Assembly (NCBI RefSeq): GCF_000425445.1
Contig: NZ_AUDL01000008.1
Location: 62,001-126,000 of the forward strand
From: Flavobacterium denitrificans DSM 15936
Lineage (GTDB): Bacteria; Bacteroidota; Bacteroidia; Flavobacteriales; Flavobacteriaceae
Reading direction: 5' to 3'
DNA: 64,000 nucleotides
The notes beneath the pieces are model-generated. The model saw nothing but the letters and a program-made list of their open reading frames with translations, ran no database searches and had not been told where the DNA came from. The translations under genes and the position numbers were made by a program. Below, piece after piece: positions 1-8,030 of this stretch. Each line of letters starts with the position of its first letter. Position 1 is the stretch's first letter.

Positions 1-2
1 GA

Positions 3-287
3 GAAGATGCAACAAGCAAAAGCAAACCAATTGCAAAACAACATACTTGGAAAGAAATTTTCGGATCCTTTTTCTTCGGATTGCTTCCTTTATTGGCGCT
101 TGCTTATTTTTCTTTTGAAATAAAAACACTTTTGGCGATTATTCCTGTTTTTTTGACTCGATATTTTTTGGCTCGATATTTCCAAAAATGGATTGACGGT
201 TATACTGGAGATTGCCTTGGCGCAACACAACAAGTATGCGAAGTTATTTTTTATTTAAGCCTTCTTTTTATATGGAAATTTATCTAG
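3..287 (+). CDS. cobS: Adenosylcobinamide-GDP ribazoletransferase, C-terminal part
   Basis: This is the end of cobalamin synthase, the membrane enzyme that joins alpha-ribazole (phosphate) to adenosylcobinamide-GDP in the last steps of B12 assembly. The open frame runs in from the window edge with no start, so only about 94 residues are present. The last 30 residues carry the family's GYTGDCLGA-QQ signature, and hydrophobic stretches before and after it fit the final membrane helices. The stop codon lies inside the start of the next gene, so the two are translationally coupled. The fragment is too short to judge the whole enzyme, but the signature and the cobC neighbour make the call firm. 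Confidence 0.9.
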   Translation, partial: EDATSKSKPIAKQHTWKEIFGSFFFGLLPLLALAYFSFEIKTLLAIIPVFLTRYFLARYFQKWIDGYTGDCLGATQQVCEVIFYLSLLFIWKFI

Positions 288-808
288 TTCGCCATACTGA
301 AACAATCTGCGAAAAAGGAATTTGCTATGGACAATCTGATGTTGATATTGCTGTTCCTTTTGACTTAATCTTTGATGAAATTGTTTCACAATTACCTTCT
401 GAAGCATTGATATTCTCCAGCCCATTAAAACGTTGTGTGACTTTGGCTAAACACATTCAAAACAACATCAAAACCATTTTTTATCACGAAGACGACCGAC
501 TAAAAGAAATGAATTTTGGCGATTGGGAATTAAAAAACTGGAATGAAATTCCGCCCGAACAACTCAATCCGTGGATGGAAGATTTTGTCAACATACAGGT
601 TTCAAACGGAGAATCTTTTGTGGAATTACATGAACGTGTTGGTGACTTTTTGTTGAACACTATTCCGAAAAACATACAACATCCAATTGTTATTGTCGCA
701 CATGCGGGAATTATCAGAAGTATCTTATGTCATCAAACTTCATTGCCTTTGAAAGAGGCCTTTCAAAATAAAGTTGATTTTGGCCAAGTCATTAAAATTG
801 AGCTCTGA
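272..808 (+). CDS. cobC: Alpha-ribazole phosphatase-like histidine phosphatase
   Basis: A 178-residue member of the histidine phosphatase superfamily. Residues 6-9 read VRHT, giving the phospho-accepting His8 in a variant of the usual RHG motif. SSPLKR (49-54), EMNFGDWE (79-86, likely acid/base Glu79) and VAHAG (second His144) complete the active site. In the cobalamin pathway this family removes phosphate from alpha-ribazole-5-phosphate or adenosylcobalamin phosphate. The ATG at 272 is preferred because it begins directly with MEIYLVRH and overlaps cobS by 16 bases; an upstream in-frame ATG at 212 would add 20 residues of cobS antisense-frame sequence. The cobS neighbour supports the B12 role over a phosphoglycerate mutase role. 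Confidence 0.88.
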   Translation: MEIYLVRHTETICEKGICYGQSDVDIAVPFDLIFDEIVSQLPSEALIFSSPLKRCVTLAKHIQNNIKTIFYHEDDRLKEMNFGDWELKNWNEIPPEQLNPWMEDFVNIQVSNGESFVELHERVGDFLLNTIPKNIQHPIVIVAHAGIIRSILCHQTSLPLKEAFQNKVDFGQVIKIEL

Positions 809-850
809 CAAAGCTTTTGTTCAGAATTTGACTGAAAAAGTAAAACAAAT

Positions 851-882
851 TTGAAAATTCAATAATTTTAACTTTATCTTTG
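851..882 (+). promoter_or_regulatory. Promoter of the cobalamin-uptake operon
   Basis: TTG at 851-853 and TATCTTTG at 875-882 match the Bacteroidota primary promoter (TTG, 19-21 bases, TAnnTTTG). Transcription would begin near 889, just before the riboswitch, so the B12 receptor operon has its own promoter apart from cobS-cobC. Confidence 0.7.
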
Positions 883-895
883 CGCAAAATTAAGG

Positions 896-1075
896 TTGTG
901 TTTTAATTTTCAAAAACACATTAAAAGGGAATCAAGTAAAATCTTGAGCTGTACCCGCAACTGTAAGCTTAGTTCTGAAAAGAATGCTTGTTGTTACTGC
1001 AAAGCCACTGCTCGCCTCGGCGAATGGGAAGGCAAACAACAAGACGCAAGCCAGGAGACCTGCCTTTAAAACAAA
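896..1075 (+). promoter_or_regulatory. Cobalamin (AdoCbl) riboswitch
   Basis: The conserved blocks appear in order: the AAAAGGGAA block near 922-931, the GCTGTACCCGCAACTGTAA core at 948-966, GCCACTG at 1004-1010, GGGAAGGC at 1026-1033, and the B12 box AGCCAGGAGACCTGCC at 1049-1064. This is the textbook cobalamin aptamer. It ends about 35 bases before the receptor's start codon. A short complementary pair (CTCT/AGAG) between the aptamer and the ATG could serve as the expression platform, but no strong terminator is visible, so translational control is the likelier mode. Cobalamin would repress the receptor and lipoprotein genes downstream. Confidence 0.95.
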
Positions 1076-1108
1076 GATCGAACTCTCGGGAAAAAGAGTG
1101 TAGAAATT

Positions 1109-2962
1109 ATGACTTTAAAAAAACATTTCGCTTTTAGTTTACTATTGTTGTGCCAATTTATTTGGGCGCAGAAAGATTCTATTACTAGTCTGAAAGAAGT
1201 TTTGGTTTCAGATTCCAATCTTAAAAAATATTCGGCTTCACAAACGGTCTTAAAACTTAACGATTCTGTTATCAATAAAAATGAGGCTTTACTGACTGAT
1301 TTATTGAATTTCAACTCTACAATTTATTTTAAAGAATACGGTCGCGGAATGCTTTCGACGGTTGCATTTAGAGGAACAACTTCTTCTCAAACAGCAGTTA
1401 TTTGGAACGGAATCAACATCAATTCACAAATGAATGGAAGCACTGATTTCAACACGATTTCTGGTGCCGATTATAATTCTGTAAGCGTAAAAGCCGGTGG
1501 AGGAAGTGTTATTTACGGAAGTGGTGCGGTTGGAGGAACCGTTCATTTAAATAACGATTTGGCATTTTATAATCGTTTTGAGAATAATTTAAAACTTGAT
1601 TATGGGAGTTTCAATACTATTGGAGTCAATTACAAGACCAATATTTCGAACGAAAAATGGAGCGCACAAATAGGATTTTCGAAAAACAGTTCTACAAACG
1701 ATTATAAATATTTAAATCGATACACTTGGAAAGGTGAACAACGCTGGAACCAAAACGGGCAATATGACGTCATAACAATGAGTGCAAATTTGGGTTATAA
1801 GTTTAATGCTAAAAACAGCTTGAAATTATACACGCAAACTTCGAATACCGACCGAAATACGTCATTAATAAGCGAATCTGAAACCAAAAGCAAATATGTA
1901 AATGGTTTTAACAGAAATTTATTGGAATACGATGGGAATTACGGGAAGTTTACAGCCAATTTCAAAACGGCATATATTTTTGAAAACTACCAATATTACG
2001 CAGATAATTCTCTGAATCAATATACTTATGGTAAAACAGAAAGTTTTATTACGAAAGCAGATTTCGGATATACAATTTTTAAATCAACACAAGTAAACGG
2101 AATTTTAGATTACAATCGTACAAAAGGTTTTGGAAGTGGTTTTGGCAATAATACACGCGAAATCAGTTCGACTGCAATTTTGGTTAAACAAGATTTTTCA
2201 AAAGATTGGAAAAATGAATTTGGTGTTAGAAAAGAGTTTACAGACAATTACAAATCGCCTGTTTTATTAAATTTAGGGTCGTCTTATCAATTTGGAAAAC
2301 TGTATAATTTGAAACTGAATTTATCTAGAAATTTCAGAATTCCAACTTTCAACGATTTATATTGGGAAGAAGGCGGAAATCCAGATTTAAAACCAGAAAG
2401 TTCGTATCAGGCTGAAATTGGAAATGTATTTACTTTCAAAAATATTTCGCTTACACAAACAGTCTACTACATTAAAATCACCGATTTATTGCGTTGGGTT
2501 CCAGGAAAAAACGGAATATGGATTCCTCAAAATACAGACAAAGTAAACAGTTATGGTGCTGAAACTTTGCTGAGCTGGAAAAAACAATATGGCAAAAACT
2601 ATTTTGGAGCCAATGCCACTTACGCATATACTGTTTCAAAAAATGAAGAAACTGACAAGCAACTGTTTTTTGTTCCTTTCAGCAAAGTGACTGCAGCAGT
2701 TTCCTACTCAAGAAGTCGAATTTCAGCTTACTACCAATTCCTTTATAATGGTTTTGTTTATACGCAAGCTGACAATGATCCAAATCAAATTGTTGACCCT
2801 TACACGGTTTCAAATATCGGAATCGATTACGACTTTAAACTTTTGAGTTCTTTCAAACTTGGTTTTCAGGTTTTGAATCTTTGGAACGAAAATTATGAAA
2901 GTCTTGAAAACCGACCAATGCCGGGAAGAAATTTTAATATGTACTTAAACCTTAAATTCTAA
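1109..2962 (+). CDS. btuB: TonB-dependent cobalamin receptor, BtuB type
   Basis: A 617-residue outer-membrane receptor. It has an N-terminal signal peptide ending near FIWAQ (about residue 21), a plug domain at roughly 25-150 with the AFRGTTSSQTAVIWNG and GSGAVGGTV motifs, and a 22-strand-type barrel ending in the terminal phenylalanine expected for barrel insertion. Size and plug resemble E. coli BtuB rather than the larger SusC receptors. The decisive evidence is its position directly behind a cobalamin riboswitch and downstream of cobS-cobC. It would import cobalamin or cobinamide with energy from TonB-ExbBD. The next gene starts 5 bases after its stop, so they form one operon. The substrate is inferred from context. 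Confidence 0.88.
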   Translation: MTLKKHFAFSLLLLCQFIWAQKDSITSLKEVLVSDSNLKKYSASQTVLKLNDSVINKNEALLTDLLNFNSTIYFKEYGRGMLSTVAFRGTTSSQTAVIWNGININSQMNGSTDFNTISGADYNSVSVKAGGGSVIYGSGAVGGTVHLNNDLAFYNRFENNLKLDYGSFNTIGVNYKTNISNEKWSAQIGFSKNSSTNDYKYLNRYTWKGEQRWNQNGQYDVITMSANLGYKFNAKNSLKLYTQTSNTDRNTSLISESETKSKYVNGFNRNLLEYDGNYGKFTANFKTAYIFENYQYYADNSLNQYTYGKTESFITKADFGYTIFKSTQVNGILDYNRTKGFGSGFGNNTREISSTAILVKQDFSKDWKNEFGVRKEFTDNYKSPVLLNLGSSYQFGKLYNLKLNLSRNFRIPTFNDLYWEEGGNPDLKPESSYQAEIGNVFTFKNISLTQTVYYIKITDLLRWVPGKNGIWIPQNTDKVNSYGAETLLSWKKQYGKNYFGANATYAYTVSKNEETDKQLFFVPFSKVTAAVSYSRSRISAYYQFLYNGFVYTQADNDPNQIVDPYTVSNIGIDYDFKLLSSFKLGFQVLNLWNENYESLENRPMPGRNFNMYLNLKF

Positions 2963-2967
2963 ATATA

Positions 2968-4002
2968 ATGAAATTAACTAGATTATTTTTATTAGCAATC
3001 AGCGTTTCGCTTTTTGTTTCATGTTCTAATGACGACGACGACAACACTCCAAAAGGAGCTTATGATAATGGAATTTTCATCTTAAACGAAGGAAATTCTA
3101 GCGGTGGGTCAGTTTCATTTGCAAGTGATGATTTGTCAAACTTTACTGCTGATGTTTATAAAACAGTAAATAATGGTGATTTTGCGGGAGTGTATCTTCA
3201 AAATATCTTTTTTGACGGAGACAAAGCGTATATCATTGCAGGCGGATCAAATGTTATTGATGTTGTAAACCGTTACACTTTTAAATTGATTGCAAAAGTT
3301 GAAACTGGACTTGTCAACCCGAGATATGGTGTTGCAAAAGACGGAAAAGCATATGTAACAAATGCAAACAGTTTTTCTAGCGTTACTGATGATTATATTG
3401 CGATAATTGATTTGGCAACAAACAAATTCGAATCTAAAATTGAATTAAATGCTACAGCAAACAGAATTTTGTTAGAAAATGGCAAATTATATATTACTGA
3501 GCCATATTCAAACGATAAATTACTAGTTGTAAATCCTGCGACAAAAGCATTGGAAACACCTTTAACTATTGGATATAGCGGGGATACTATGGAAGCAAAA
3601 GACGGCATATTGTATATCTTAAGAAGCCCTTCTGCAACAAGCAGCGAAATAATAAAAGTAAAACTTGCTGACAAATCAGCTTCAAAAATCACAATTCCGC
3701 AAGCGCAAGGACGTGCAGGTTATTTGGACGTTTACAATGATAAAATTTATTATACTGTAAACGCTTCAACATATGCAATCAATGTCAATGCGACAACAGC
3801 TGCAACCACACCTATCGCAACGACAACCTTGTCAGCAAATGGTTATATTTATGGTTTTGCCGTTAATAATGACAAAATTTTCGTTTCAGATGGAGGAGAT
3901 TTTGGATCAAACAGTAAAGCTTTTATCTACAATTTAAGTGGATCATTGCAAAAAGAATTAACTGTAGGCGTTGGGCCAAATGGCTTCTACTTCAACAATT
4001 AA
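2968..4002 (+). CDS. Surface lipoprotein beta-propeller, candidate BtuG-like cobalamin-binding protein
   Basis: A 344-residue lipoprotein. The signal peptide ends in the lipobox SLFVSC, with Cys19 as lipidation site. It is followed by SNDDDDN, an acidic stretch of the kind that sends Bacteroidota lipoproteins to the cell surface. The rest consists of repeated beta-rich units (for example DGDKAYI, DGKAYVTNAN, ENGKLYITEP, NDKIYYTVNA, NDKIFVSDGG at about 40-residue spacing), as in YncE/DUF5074-type seven-bladed propellers. In Bacteroides, BtuG is a surface propeller lipoprotein that binds B12 with very high affinity and caps BtuB. This protein has the same fold type, surface signal and gene order, so a BtuG role is a reasonable inference, but sequence orthology is not shown here. 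Confidence 0.72.
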   Translation: MKLTRLFLLAISVSLFVSCSNDDDDNTPKGAYDNGIFILNEGNSSGGSVSFASDDLSNFTADVYKTVNNGDFAGVYLQNIFFDGDKAYIIAGGSNVIDVVNRYTFKLIAKVETGLVNPRYGVAKDGKAYVTNANSFSSVTDDYIAIIDLATNKFESKIELNATANRILLENGKLYITEPYSNDKLLVVNPATKALETPLTIGYSGDTMEAKDGILYILRSPSATSSEIIKVKLADKSASKITIPQAQGRAGYLDVYNDKIYYTVNASTYAINVNATTAATTPIATTTLSANGYIYGFAVNNDKIFVSDGGDFGSNSKAFIYNLSGSLQKELTVGVGPNGFYFNN

Positions 4003-4041
4003 TAAATACCTATTTTTAAATTAGTTTTTGGATTTTTTTTG

Positions 4042-4079
4042 AAAAAAAAGGCTTTCATTTCTGAAAGCCTTTTTTTTTT
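4042..4079. terminator. Bidirectional intrinsic terminator
   Basis: The stem AAGGCTTTC/GAAAGCCTT (4049-4072) has an A-run before it and a T-run after it, so it can end both the btuB operon and the convergent S41 protease gene. Confidence 0.9.
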
Positions 4080-4086
4080 ACTTTAA

Positions 4087-5550
4087 TTATCTCGAAAATC
4101 CTTTTGGAGCATTCTCTAAATACATTTCATTTCGCAATCCATTTATTTTTTTCGAATCGCTTATATATGGCAAATCTGAAGATCTGTCGGTTTTAACTTT
4201 TTTAGCTGTAGCCCCAGTAATTTTAGAAATTGCCAAATTCAATAATGGCTCAGAAGGATCGCCTAAAACCCCATAAGTACTAATATATTCTGGCTGAACA
4301 TAAGTAGGAACAAGTCCTGATGTATAATCGCCAAAATCTTCTGCATTTGTAATTTTGAAAACTAATGGTTGCATTGCATATTTATGATTTGGATTCACTT
4401 TTTCTTTTGTGAAAGTCGGCGAGTCATAAACCGTGAAAGAACCTACATTTTTACCAGTAGTGGTCTCTCCTATCTGTACAACATTAATATATGGTTTTAA
4501 TCCGTTTATCACCAATTCACTTGCCGAAGCCGTGTTTGAAGTTGTCAAGACATAAACCTTTGACAAGTTAAGACTGTTTAAAGCAGTTCCATCAATACTA
4601 TTAACGAATCTCTGATTCAAAGTCTCTAAGTCATCTGTTGTTAATGAAGCCATCAATTTAAGATTATACTGTTGTTTTGAAAACACTTTTCCGTTAAACT
4701 GCCCTGTAATCATACTTGCCAAACGAGTAGAAGAACGCACAGAACCTCCTCCATTATATCTTAAATCTAAAACTAAATCGGTAACTCCTTGCGCTTTTAA
4801 TTCCCCAAAAGCCTGATTCAGTTTCACATCGTAATCAGAATAAAAACCGTTATACATTAAATAACCAATTTTGTGACCGCCAGATGTAATGACTTTATTT
4901 ATTAAAATAGGATTTTCTTCTAAAACTGTCTTAGTCAAAGCAACTGATTTTCCATTCAAAACAAAGGTAGAACCGTTGTAATCAGCAAGATTTAAAGTAT
5001 AACTATCTTGAGCTAACAACAATGACTGATAATTAGAAACAGTTAATTTTGTACCATTTACAGCCGTAAATAAATCCCCTCTTTTTATTGCTTTGTTTGA
5101 AGCATCCGAATTTGGGATAATATAACGCACGTAACCTACCAAATCGTTTGACCCGTCAGAAACTCTGCTTAATTTAAAATCAATACCGTTATTTTTTGTA
5201 ATTCCGTTAAGTTCTTGTTCCAAAACCGTATAATCATCAACAATCCAGCTAAAGCGGTCAATTGCTGTTGCAGGATATTTACTGATTGGCTTATTTAATA
5301 AATCTTGAAATAATTCTTCCGGATCTGAATATCCAGATAAATAAGAATTTAATTCCGCCTTGGTACTGAATCGATCATCTGATAAATTTGGCACATCAGC
5401 CTGCCACAAATAAACCTCATTTAATCCGTGCCAGATAAAATCGTTTACTTGCAAAGTTGCAGGAGCCTCTACATCATCCTGGTCTTCACAGGATTGCAAT
5501 GCAAATGCTAATAAAAAAATTAGTAGTAAACTTTTTAATATTGTTTTCAT
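4087..5550 (-). CDS. S41-family (C-terminal processing) peptidase lipoprotein
   Basis: A 487-residue serine protease of the CtpA/Prc family, anchored as a lipoprotein (lipobox FALQSC, Cys21, followed by EDQDD, which suggests surface or periplasmic-face exposure). A PDZ-like segment lies near 135-175 (VGYVRYI to KRGDLFTAVNG). The peptidase domain follows with DLRYNGGGS (262-270), catalytic Ser342 in TASASEL, and Lys367 in TTTGKNVG. The 25-residue Ser-Lys spacing is that of known family members. The substrate is unknown; many Flavobacterium genomes carry several such paralogues. It is transcribed alone, toward the btuB operon. There is no obvious TAnnTTTG promoter in the short divergent region it shares with the sigma factor gene. 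Confidence 0.88.
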   Translation of the reverse strand: MKTILKSLLLIFLLAFALQSCEDQDDVEAPATLQVNDFIWHGLNEVYLWQADVPNLSDDRFSTKAELNSYLSGYSDPEELFQDLLNKPISKYPATAIDRFSWIVDDYTVLEQELNGITKNNGIDFKLSRVSDGSNDLVGYVRYIIPNSDASNKAIKRGDLFTAVNGTKLTVSNYQSLLLAQDSYTLNLADYNGSTFVLNGKSVALTKTVLEENPILINKVITSGGHKIGYLMYNGFYSDYDVKLNQAFGELKAQGVTDLVLDLRYNGGGSVRSSTRLASMITGQFNGKVFSKQQYNLKLMASLTTDDLETLNQRFVNSIDGTALNSLNLSKVYVLTTSNTASASELVINGLKPYINVVQIGETTTGKNVGSFTVYDSPTFTKEKVNPNHKYAMQPLVFKITNAEDFGDYTSGLVPTYVQPEYISTYGVLGDPSEPLLNLAISKITGATAKKVKTDRSSDLPYISDSKKINGLRNEMYLENAPKGFSR

Positions 5551-5650
5551 AAATAAATGCTCTTGGTAATCTATTAACGTAAAAATACTACCTTTAGTTT
5601 TAACAGGAGCAAGTTTATTTCATTTTTTCTTTATTTTTTTTTAAAGTCGC

Positions 5651-5676
5651 TGTAACAAAAATAATAGTGCCTCGTC
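5651..5676 (+). promoter_or_regulatory. Candidate ECF-type promoter, possible autoregulation
   Basis: TGTAAC at 5651-5656 and CGTC at 5673-5676 are separated by 16 bases, resembling the AAC / CGTC layout of ECF sigma factor promoters. It lies 37 bases before the sigma gene's ATG, and no TAnnTTTG box is present there. Autoregulation is an inference from layout only. Confidence 0.5.
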
Positions 5677-5712
5677 TTGACTATATAAGCTAACGCAAAA
5701 CCAACCAATTTT

Positions 5713-6222
5713 ATGAATCAGAATGTGTTTATAGAATTAATTAATCCTTTTAAAGACAAAGTTTTTCGTCTGGCAAAAAGATTGCTCACAAGCACCGAAG
5801 AAGCCGAAGATGCGACTCAGGAAGTGATGGTAAAATTATGGAACAAAAAAGACAATTTGGATTCTTATAATAATATCGAAGCAGTTGCCATGACCATGAC
5901 AAAAAATTATTGCTTGGATCAATTGAAATCTAAAAGAGCAGGAAATCTCAAAATTGTGCATAACAATTATACAGACCGAGAGCCACAATTAGACAAAAAA
6001 CTAGAAGATTCTAATAGTTTGGAATGGGTTGAAAAAATAATAAATGAGCTGCCAGAGCAACTTCAAATATTAATTCAGCTTCGCGATGTTGAACAATATG
6101 AATTTGATGAAATTGCGAAAATTGTCAACATGAATGAAACCGCTATACGGGTAGCACTTTCTAGAGCGAGAAAAAAAATAAGAGAATCAATGATTAATAC
6201 GCATAGTTATGGAATTAGATAG
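5713..6222 (+). CDS. RNA polymerase ECF sigma factor
   Basis: A 169-residue group 4 sigma factor. Region 2 is at about 10-80, with TEEAEDATQEVMVKLW as the core-binding helix. Region 4 is at about 110-165, with LPEQLQILIQLRDVE followed by a helix-turn-helix (FDEIAKIVNMNETAIRVALS) that reads the -35 element. No extra C-terminal domain is present. Its stop overlaps the next gene's start by 14 bases, the usual layout for a sigma/anti-sigma pair. Two DUF4252 envelope proteins follow in the same operon, so the regulon probably concerns the envelope; the triggering signal cannot be read from sequence. Confidence 0.92.
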   Translation: MNQNVFIELINPFKDKVFRLAKRLLTSTEEAEDATQEVMVKLWNKKDNLDSYNNIEAVAMTMTKNYCLDQLKSKRAGNLKIVHNNYTDREPQLDKKLEDSNSLEWVEKIINELPEQLQILIQLRDVEQYEFDEIAKIVNMNETAIRVALSRARKKIRESMINTHSYGIR

Positions 6223-6667
6223 AATAGAAAATATATTAGAAAAATACTTTCAGGGAGAAACCACAATTGCTGAAGAAAAAGAACTTAAAGAGTACTTTTC
6301 ATCTCCAAATGTTGCGCAGCATTTAGAGCAATATCAGCCAATTTTTGGTTATTTCTCTCAAGTAAAACAACAAAAATCAATGCAAGAGATTCCATTACAA
6401 ACTAAGAAACGAAATGTGGCGTGGTTATCAATTGCAGCATCAGCTGTTGTTTTACTCGGAGTTGGAACTTATTTCTTTGTCAGCGAAAAAAATGCAGCTC
6501 CGGCTGTAGCGCAGTCAGAATTAGGAACCTATGATGATCCTGAAGAAGCTCTCGCAGCAACGCAAAAAGCTTTGGCATTATTATCAAACAATGTTAATGT
6601 AGGCATTGAAAGTGTGCAATACATTAACGAATATGAACAATCAAAAAACAAAATCTTTAAACAGTAA
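6209..6667 (+). CDS. Probable membrane anti-sigma factor
   Basis: A 152-residue protein with one predicted membrane helix (about residues 71-91, WLSIAASAVVLLGVGTYFF). Before it is a charged cytosolic N-terminal part (IENILEKYFQGETTIAEEKELKEYF) of the kind that starts many Bacteroidota anti-sigma factors. After it are about 60 periplasmic residues. It shows no zinc-binding HxxxCxxC motif, so it is not a ZAS-type anti-sigma factor. The 14-base overlap with the ECF sigma gene is the main reason for the call. It lacks the long C-terminal FecR-like domain found where a TonB receptor is the sensor. It may alternatively be an uncharacterised membrane protein co-expressed with the sigma factor. Confidence 0.68.
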   Translation: MELDRIENILEKYFQGETTIAEEKELKEYFSSPNVAQHLEQYQPIFGYFSQVKQQKSMQEIPLQTKKRNVAWLSIAASAVVLLGVGTYFFVSEKNAAPAVAQSELGTYDDPEEALAATQKALALLSNNVNVGIESVQYINEYEQSKNKIFKQ

Positions 6668-6686
6668 TTAAACACAAAAAATAATC

Positions 6687-7214
6687 ATGAAAAATTTCAT
6701 TATAACTCTAGTTTTCGCATTCGTTACAAACGTTTTTTACGCGCAAGGCGCTTTTGACAAATTTGACGGTCAAGACGATGTAACTTCTGTAATTGTAAAC
6801 AAAAAAATGTTCGATTTAATGAGCAAAGTAAAAGTTGACGCTACTGACAAAGAAACACAGCAATACATTAATTTGATCAAAAAATTAGATTACCTAAAAG
6901 TGTTTACAACCAAAAATCCTAAAATCGAAGCCGACATGAAAGCTTCTGCAGATAAATACATCAAAACTGCTGGTTTAGAAGAATTGATGCGAGTGAATGA
7001 CAGTGGAAAAAACGTCAAAATAATGGTAAAATCTGGCGCAAGCGACACACAAATCAAAGAATTGTTGATGTTTGTTGACGGAGCCAAAAACGACGAAACA
7101 GTTTTATTGTCGCTAACAGGTAATTTTGACTTAAACGAAATCTCTGTACTTACTGACAAGATGCAATTGCCAGGAGGAACTGACTTAAAAAAAGCCTCTA
7201 AAGGCAAAAAATAA
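6687..7214 (+). CDS. DUF4252 protein, secreted
   Basis: A 175-residue protein with a clear signal peptide (cleavage after VFYAQ, near residue 20) and no lipid cysteine. It resembles the DUF4252 family, whose members are short exported Bacteroidota proteins of unknown function, often found behind ECF sigma genes. The mature part is rich in Lys and Asp and predicted mixed alpha/beta, with the segment LLMFVDGAKNDETVLLSLTG typical of the family. It lies 19 bases after the anti-sigma gene and 2 bases before a second DUF4252 gene, so all four genes look like one operon. No enzymatic motif is visible. Confidence 0.75.
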   Translation: MKNFIITLVFAFVTNVFYAQGAFDKFDGQDDVTSVIVNKKMFDLMSKVKVDATDKETQQYINLIKKLDYLKVFTTKNPKIEADMKASADKYIKTAGLEELMRVNDSGKNVKIMVKSGASDTQIKELLMFVDGAKNDETVLLSLTGNFDLNEISVLTDKMQLPGGTDLKKASKGKK

Positions 7215-7216
7215 TC

Positions 7217-7753
7217 ATGAAAGTTCGTGTTTTTACCTCAGTCCTTATACTATTGCTGACTTTGATAAGCTGCAATTCTGAACCTTCATTGCAAAAATAT
7301 TTTGTTGAAAATAACGAAAAGAAAGATTTTATTGCAATTGATGTTTCGTCTAACATTTTGAATTTAGAAAAAGCGAATTTATCTGCCGAGCAAAACGAAG
7401 CCATAAAATCATTTGACAAAATGAATATTTTAGCTTTCAAAGCAACAGATAAAAACCAAGCCGAATTTGAAACAGAACGCACAAAAGTAAATGCCATTTT
7501 AAAAGACCCGAAATACCAGCAATTGATGAAAGTGGGTTCTGGCAAAGATGGCGCTTCTATAAGCTATGTTGGCACAGATGAAAATATTGAAGAGTTTGTA
7601 GTTTTTGCCAACAGAAAAGAAAATGGTTTTGCAGTTGTCAGGGTTCTAGGAAAAAACATGAACCCGAATAATATCATGACATTGATGTCGGTTTTACAAA
7701 AATCAAATATTGACATGGATCAATTGAAGCCTTTGCAACAATTGATAAAATAA
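7217..7753 (+). CDS. DUF4252 lipoprotein
   Basis: A 178-residue paralogue of the preceding protein, but exported as a lipoprotein (LLLTLISC, Cys19). The mature part follows the same plan: an N-terminal helix region, then a segment VGSGKDGASISYVGTDENIEEFVVFANRKE in which a strand and a helix match the first protein's middle. Two DUF4252 proteins in tandem, one soluble and one lipidated, suggest partner proteins made by duplication. The start is an ATG 2 bases after the preceding stop, so translation is probably coupled. The function is unknown. Regulation is presumably by the ECF promoter at the head of the operon. Confidence 0.75.
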   Translation: MKVRVFTSVLILLLTLISCNSEPSLQKYFVENNEKKDFIAIDVSSNILNLEKANLSAEQNEAIKSFDKMNILAFKATDKNQAEFETERTKVNAILKDPKYQQLMKVGSGKDGASISYVGTDENIEEFVVFANRKENGFAVVRVLGKNMNPNNIMTLMSVLQKSNIDMDQLKPLQQLIK

Positions 7754-7780
7754 TCATCAATCTTACTTTATAAATCAGAA

Positions 7781-7810
7781 AAAGCTCCAAATAATTTTGG
7801 AGCTTTTTTT
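7781..7810 (+). terminator. Terminator of the sigma-factor operon
   Basis: The stem AAAGCTCCAA/TTGGAGCTTT is followed by a T-run. The same stem sequence recurs at 7982-8010. Confidence 0.85.
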
Positions 7811-7836
7811 ATCCATAAAATCACGCAAAGCATATT

Positions 7837-7939
7837 GTAGAGACGCATAGCTGTGCGTCTTATGCGCAAAATATATCTGCAAAACACAAAACCAATTGCG
7901 ACTAATACTGGACGTAGACGCACTGCAGTGCGTCTCTAC
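7837..7939. repeat. 103-bp inverted-repeat element with self-palindromic ends
   Basis: The left arm (7837-7860) and the reverse complement of the right arm (7916-7939) match at 21 of 24 positions. Each arm is also a near-palindrome (AGACGCA...TGCGTCT), so each end can fold alone. The core between them has no open frame. The element sits between two convergent terminators that share one stem sequence. Confidence 0.75.
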
Positions 7940-7981
7940 GGAAAAATCGGAATTCATTTAATTGTGACTTCAATATAAAAT

Positions 7982-8010
7982 AAAAGCTCCAATTTTCATT
8001 GGAGCTTTTA
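7982..8010 (-). terminator. Terminator of carB
   Basis: The stem AAAAGCTCCAA/TTGGAGCTTTT is followed on the minus strand by a T-rich run. It lies 20 bases past the carB stop. Confidence 0.85.
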
Positions 8011-8030
8011 TTTTATAATAAGATCTGAGA

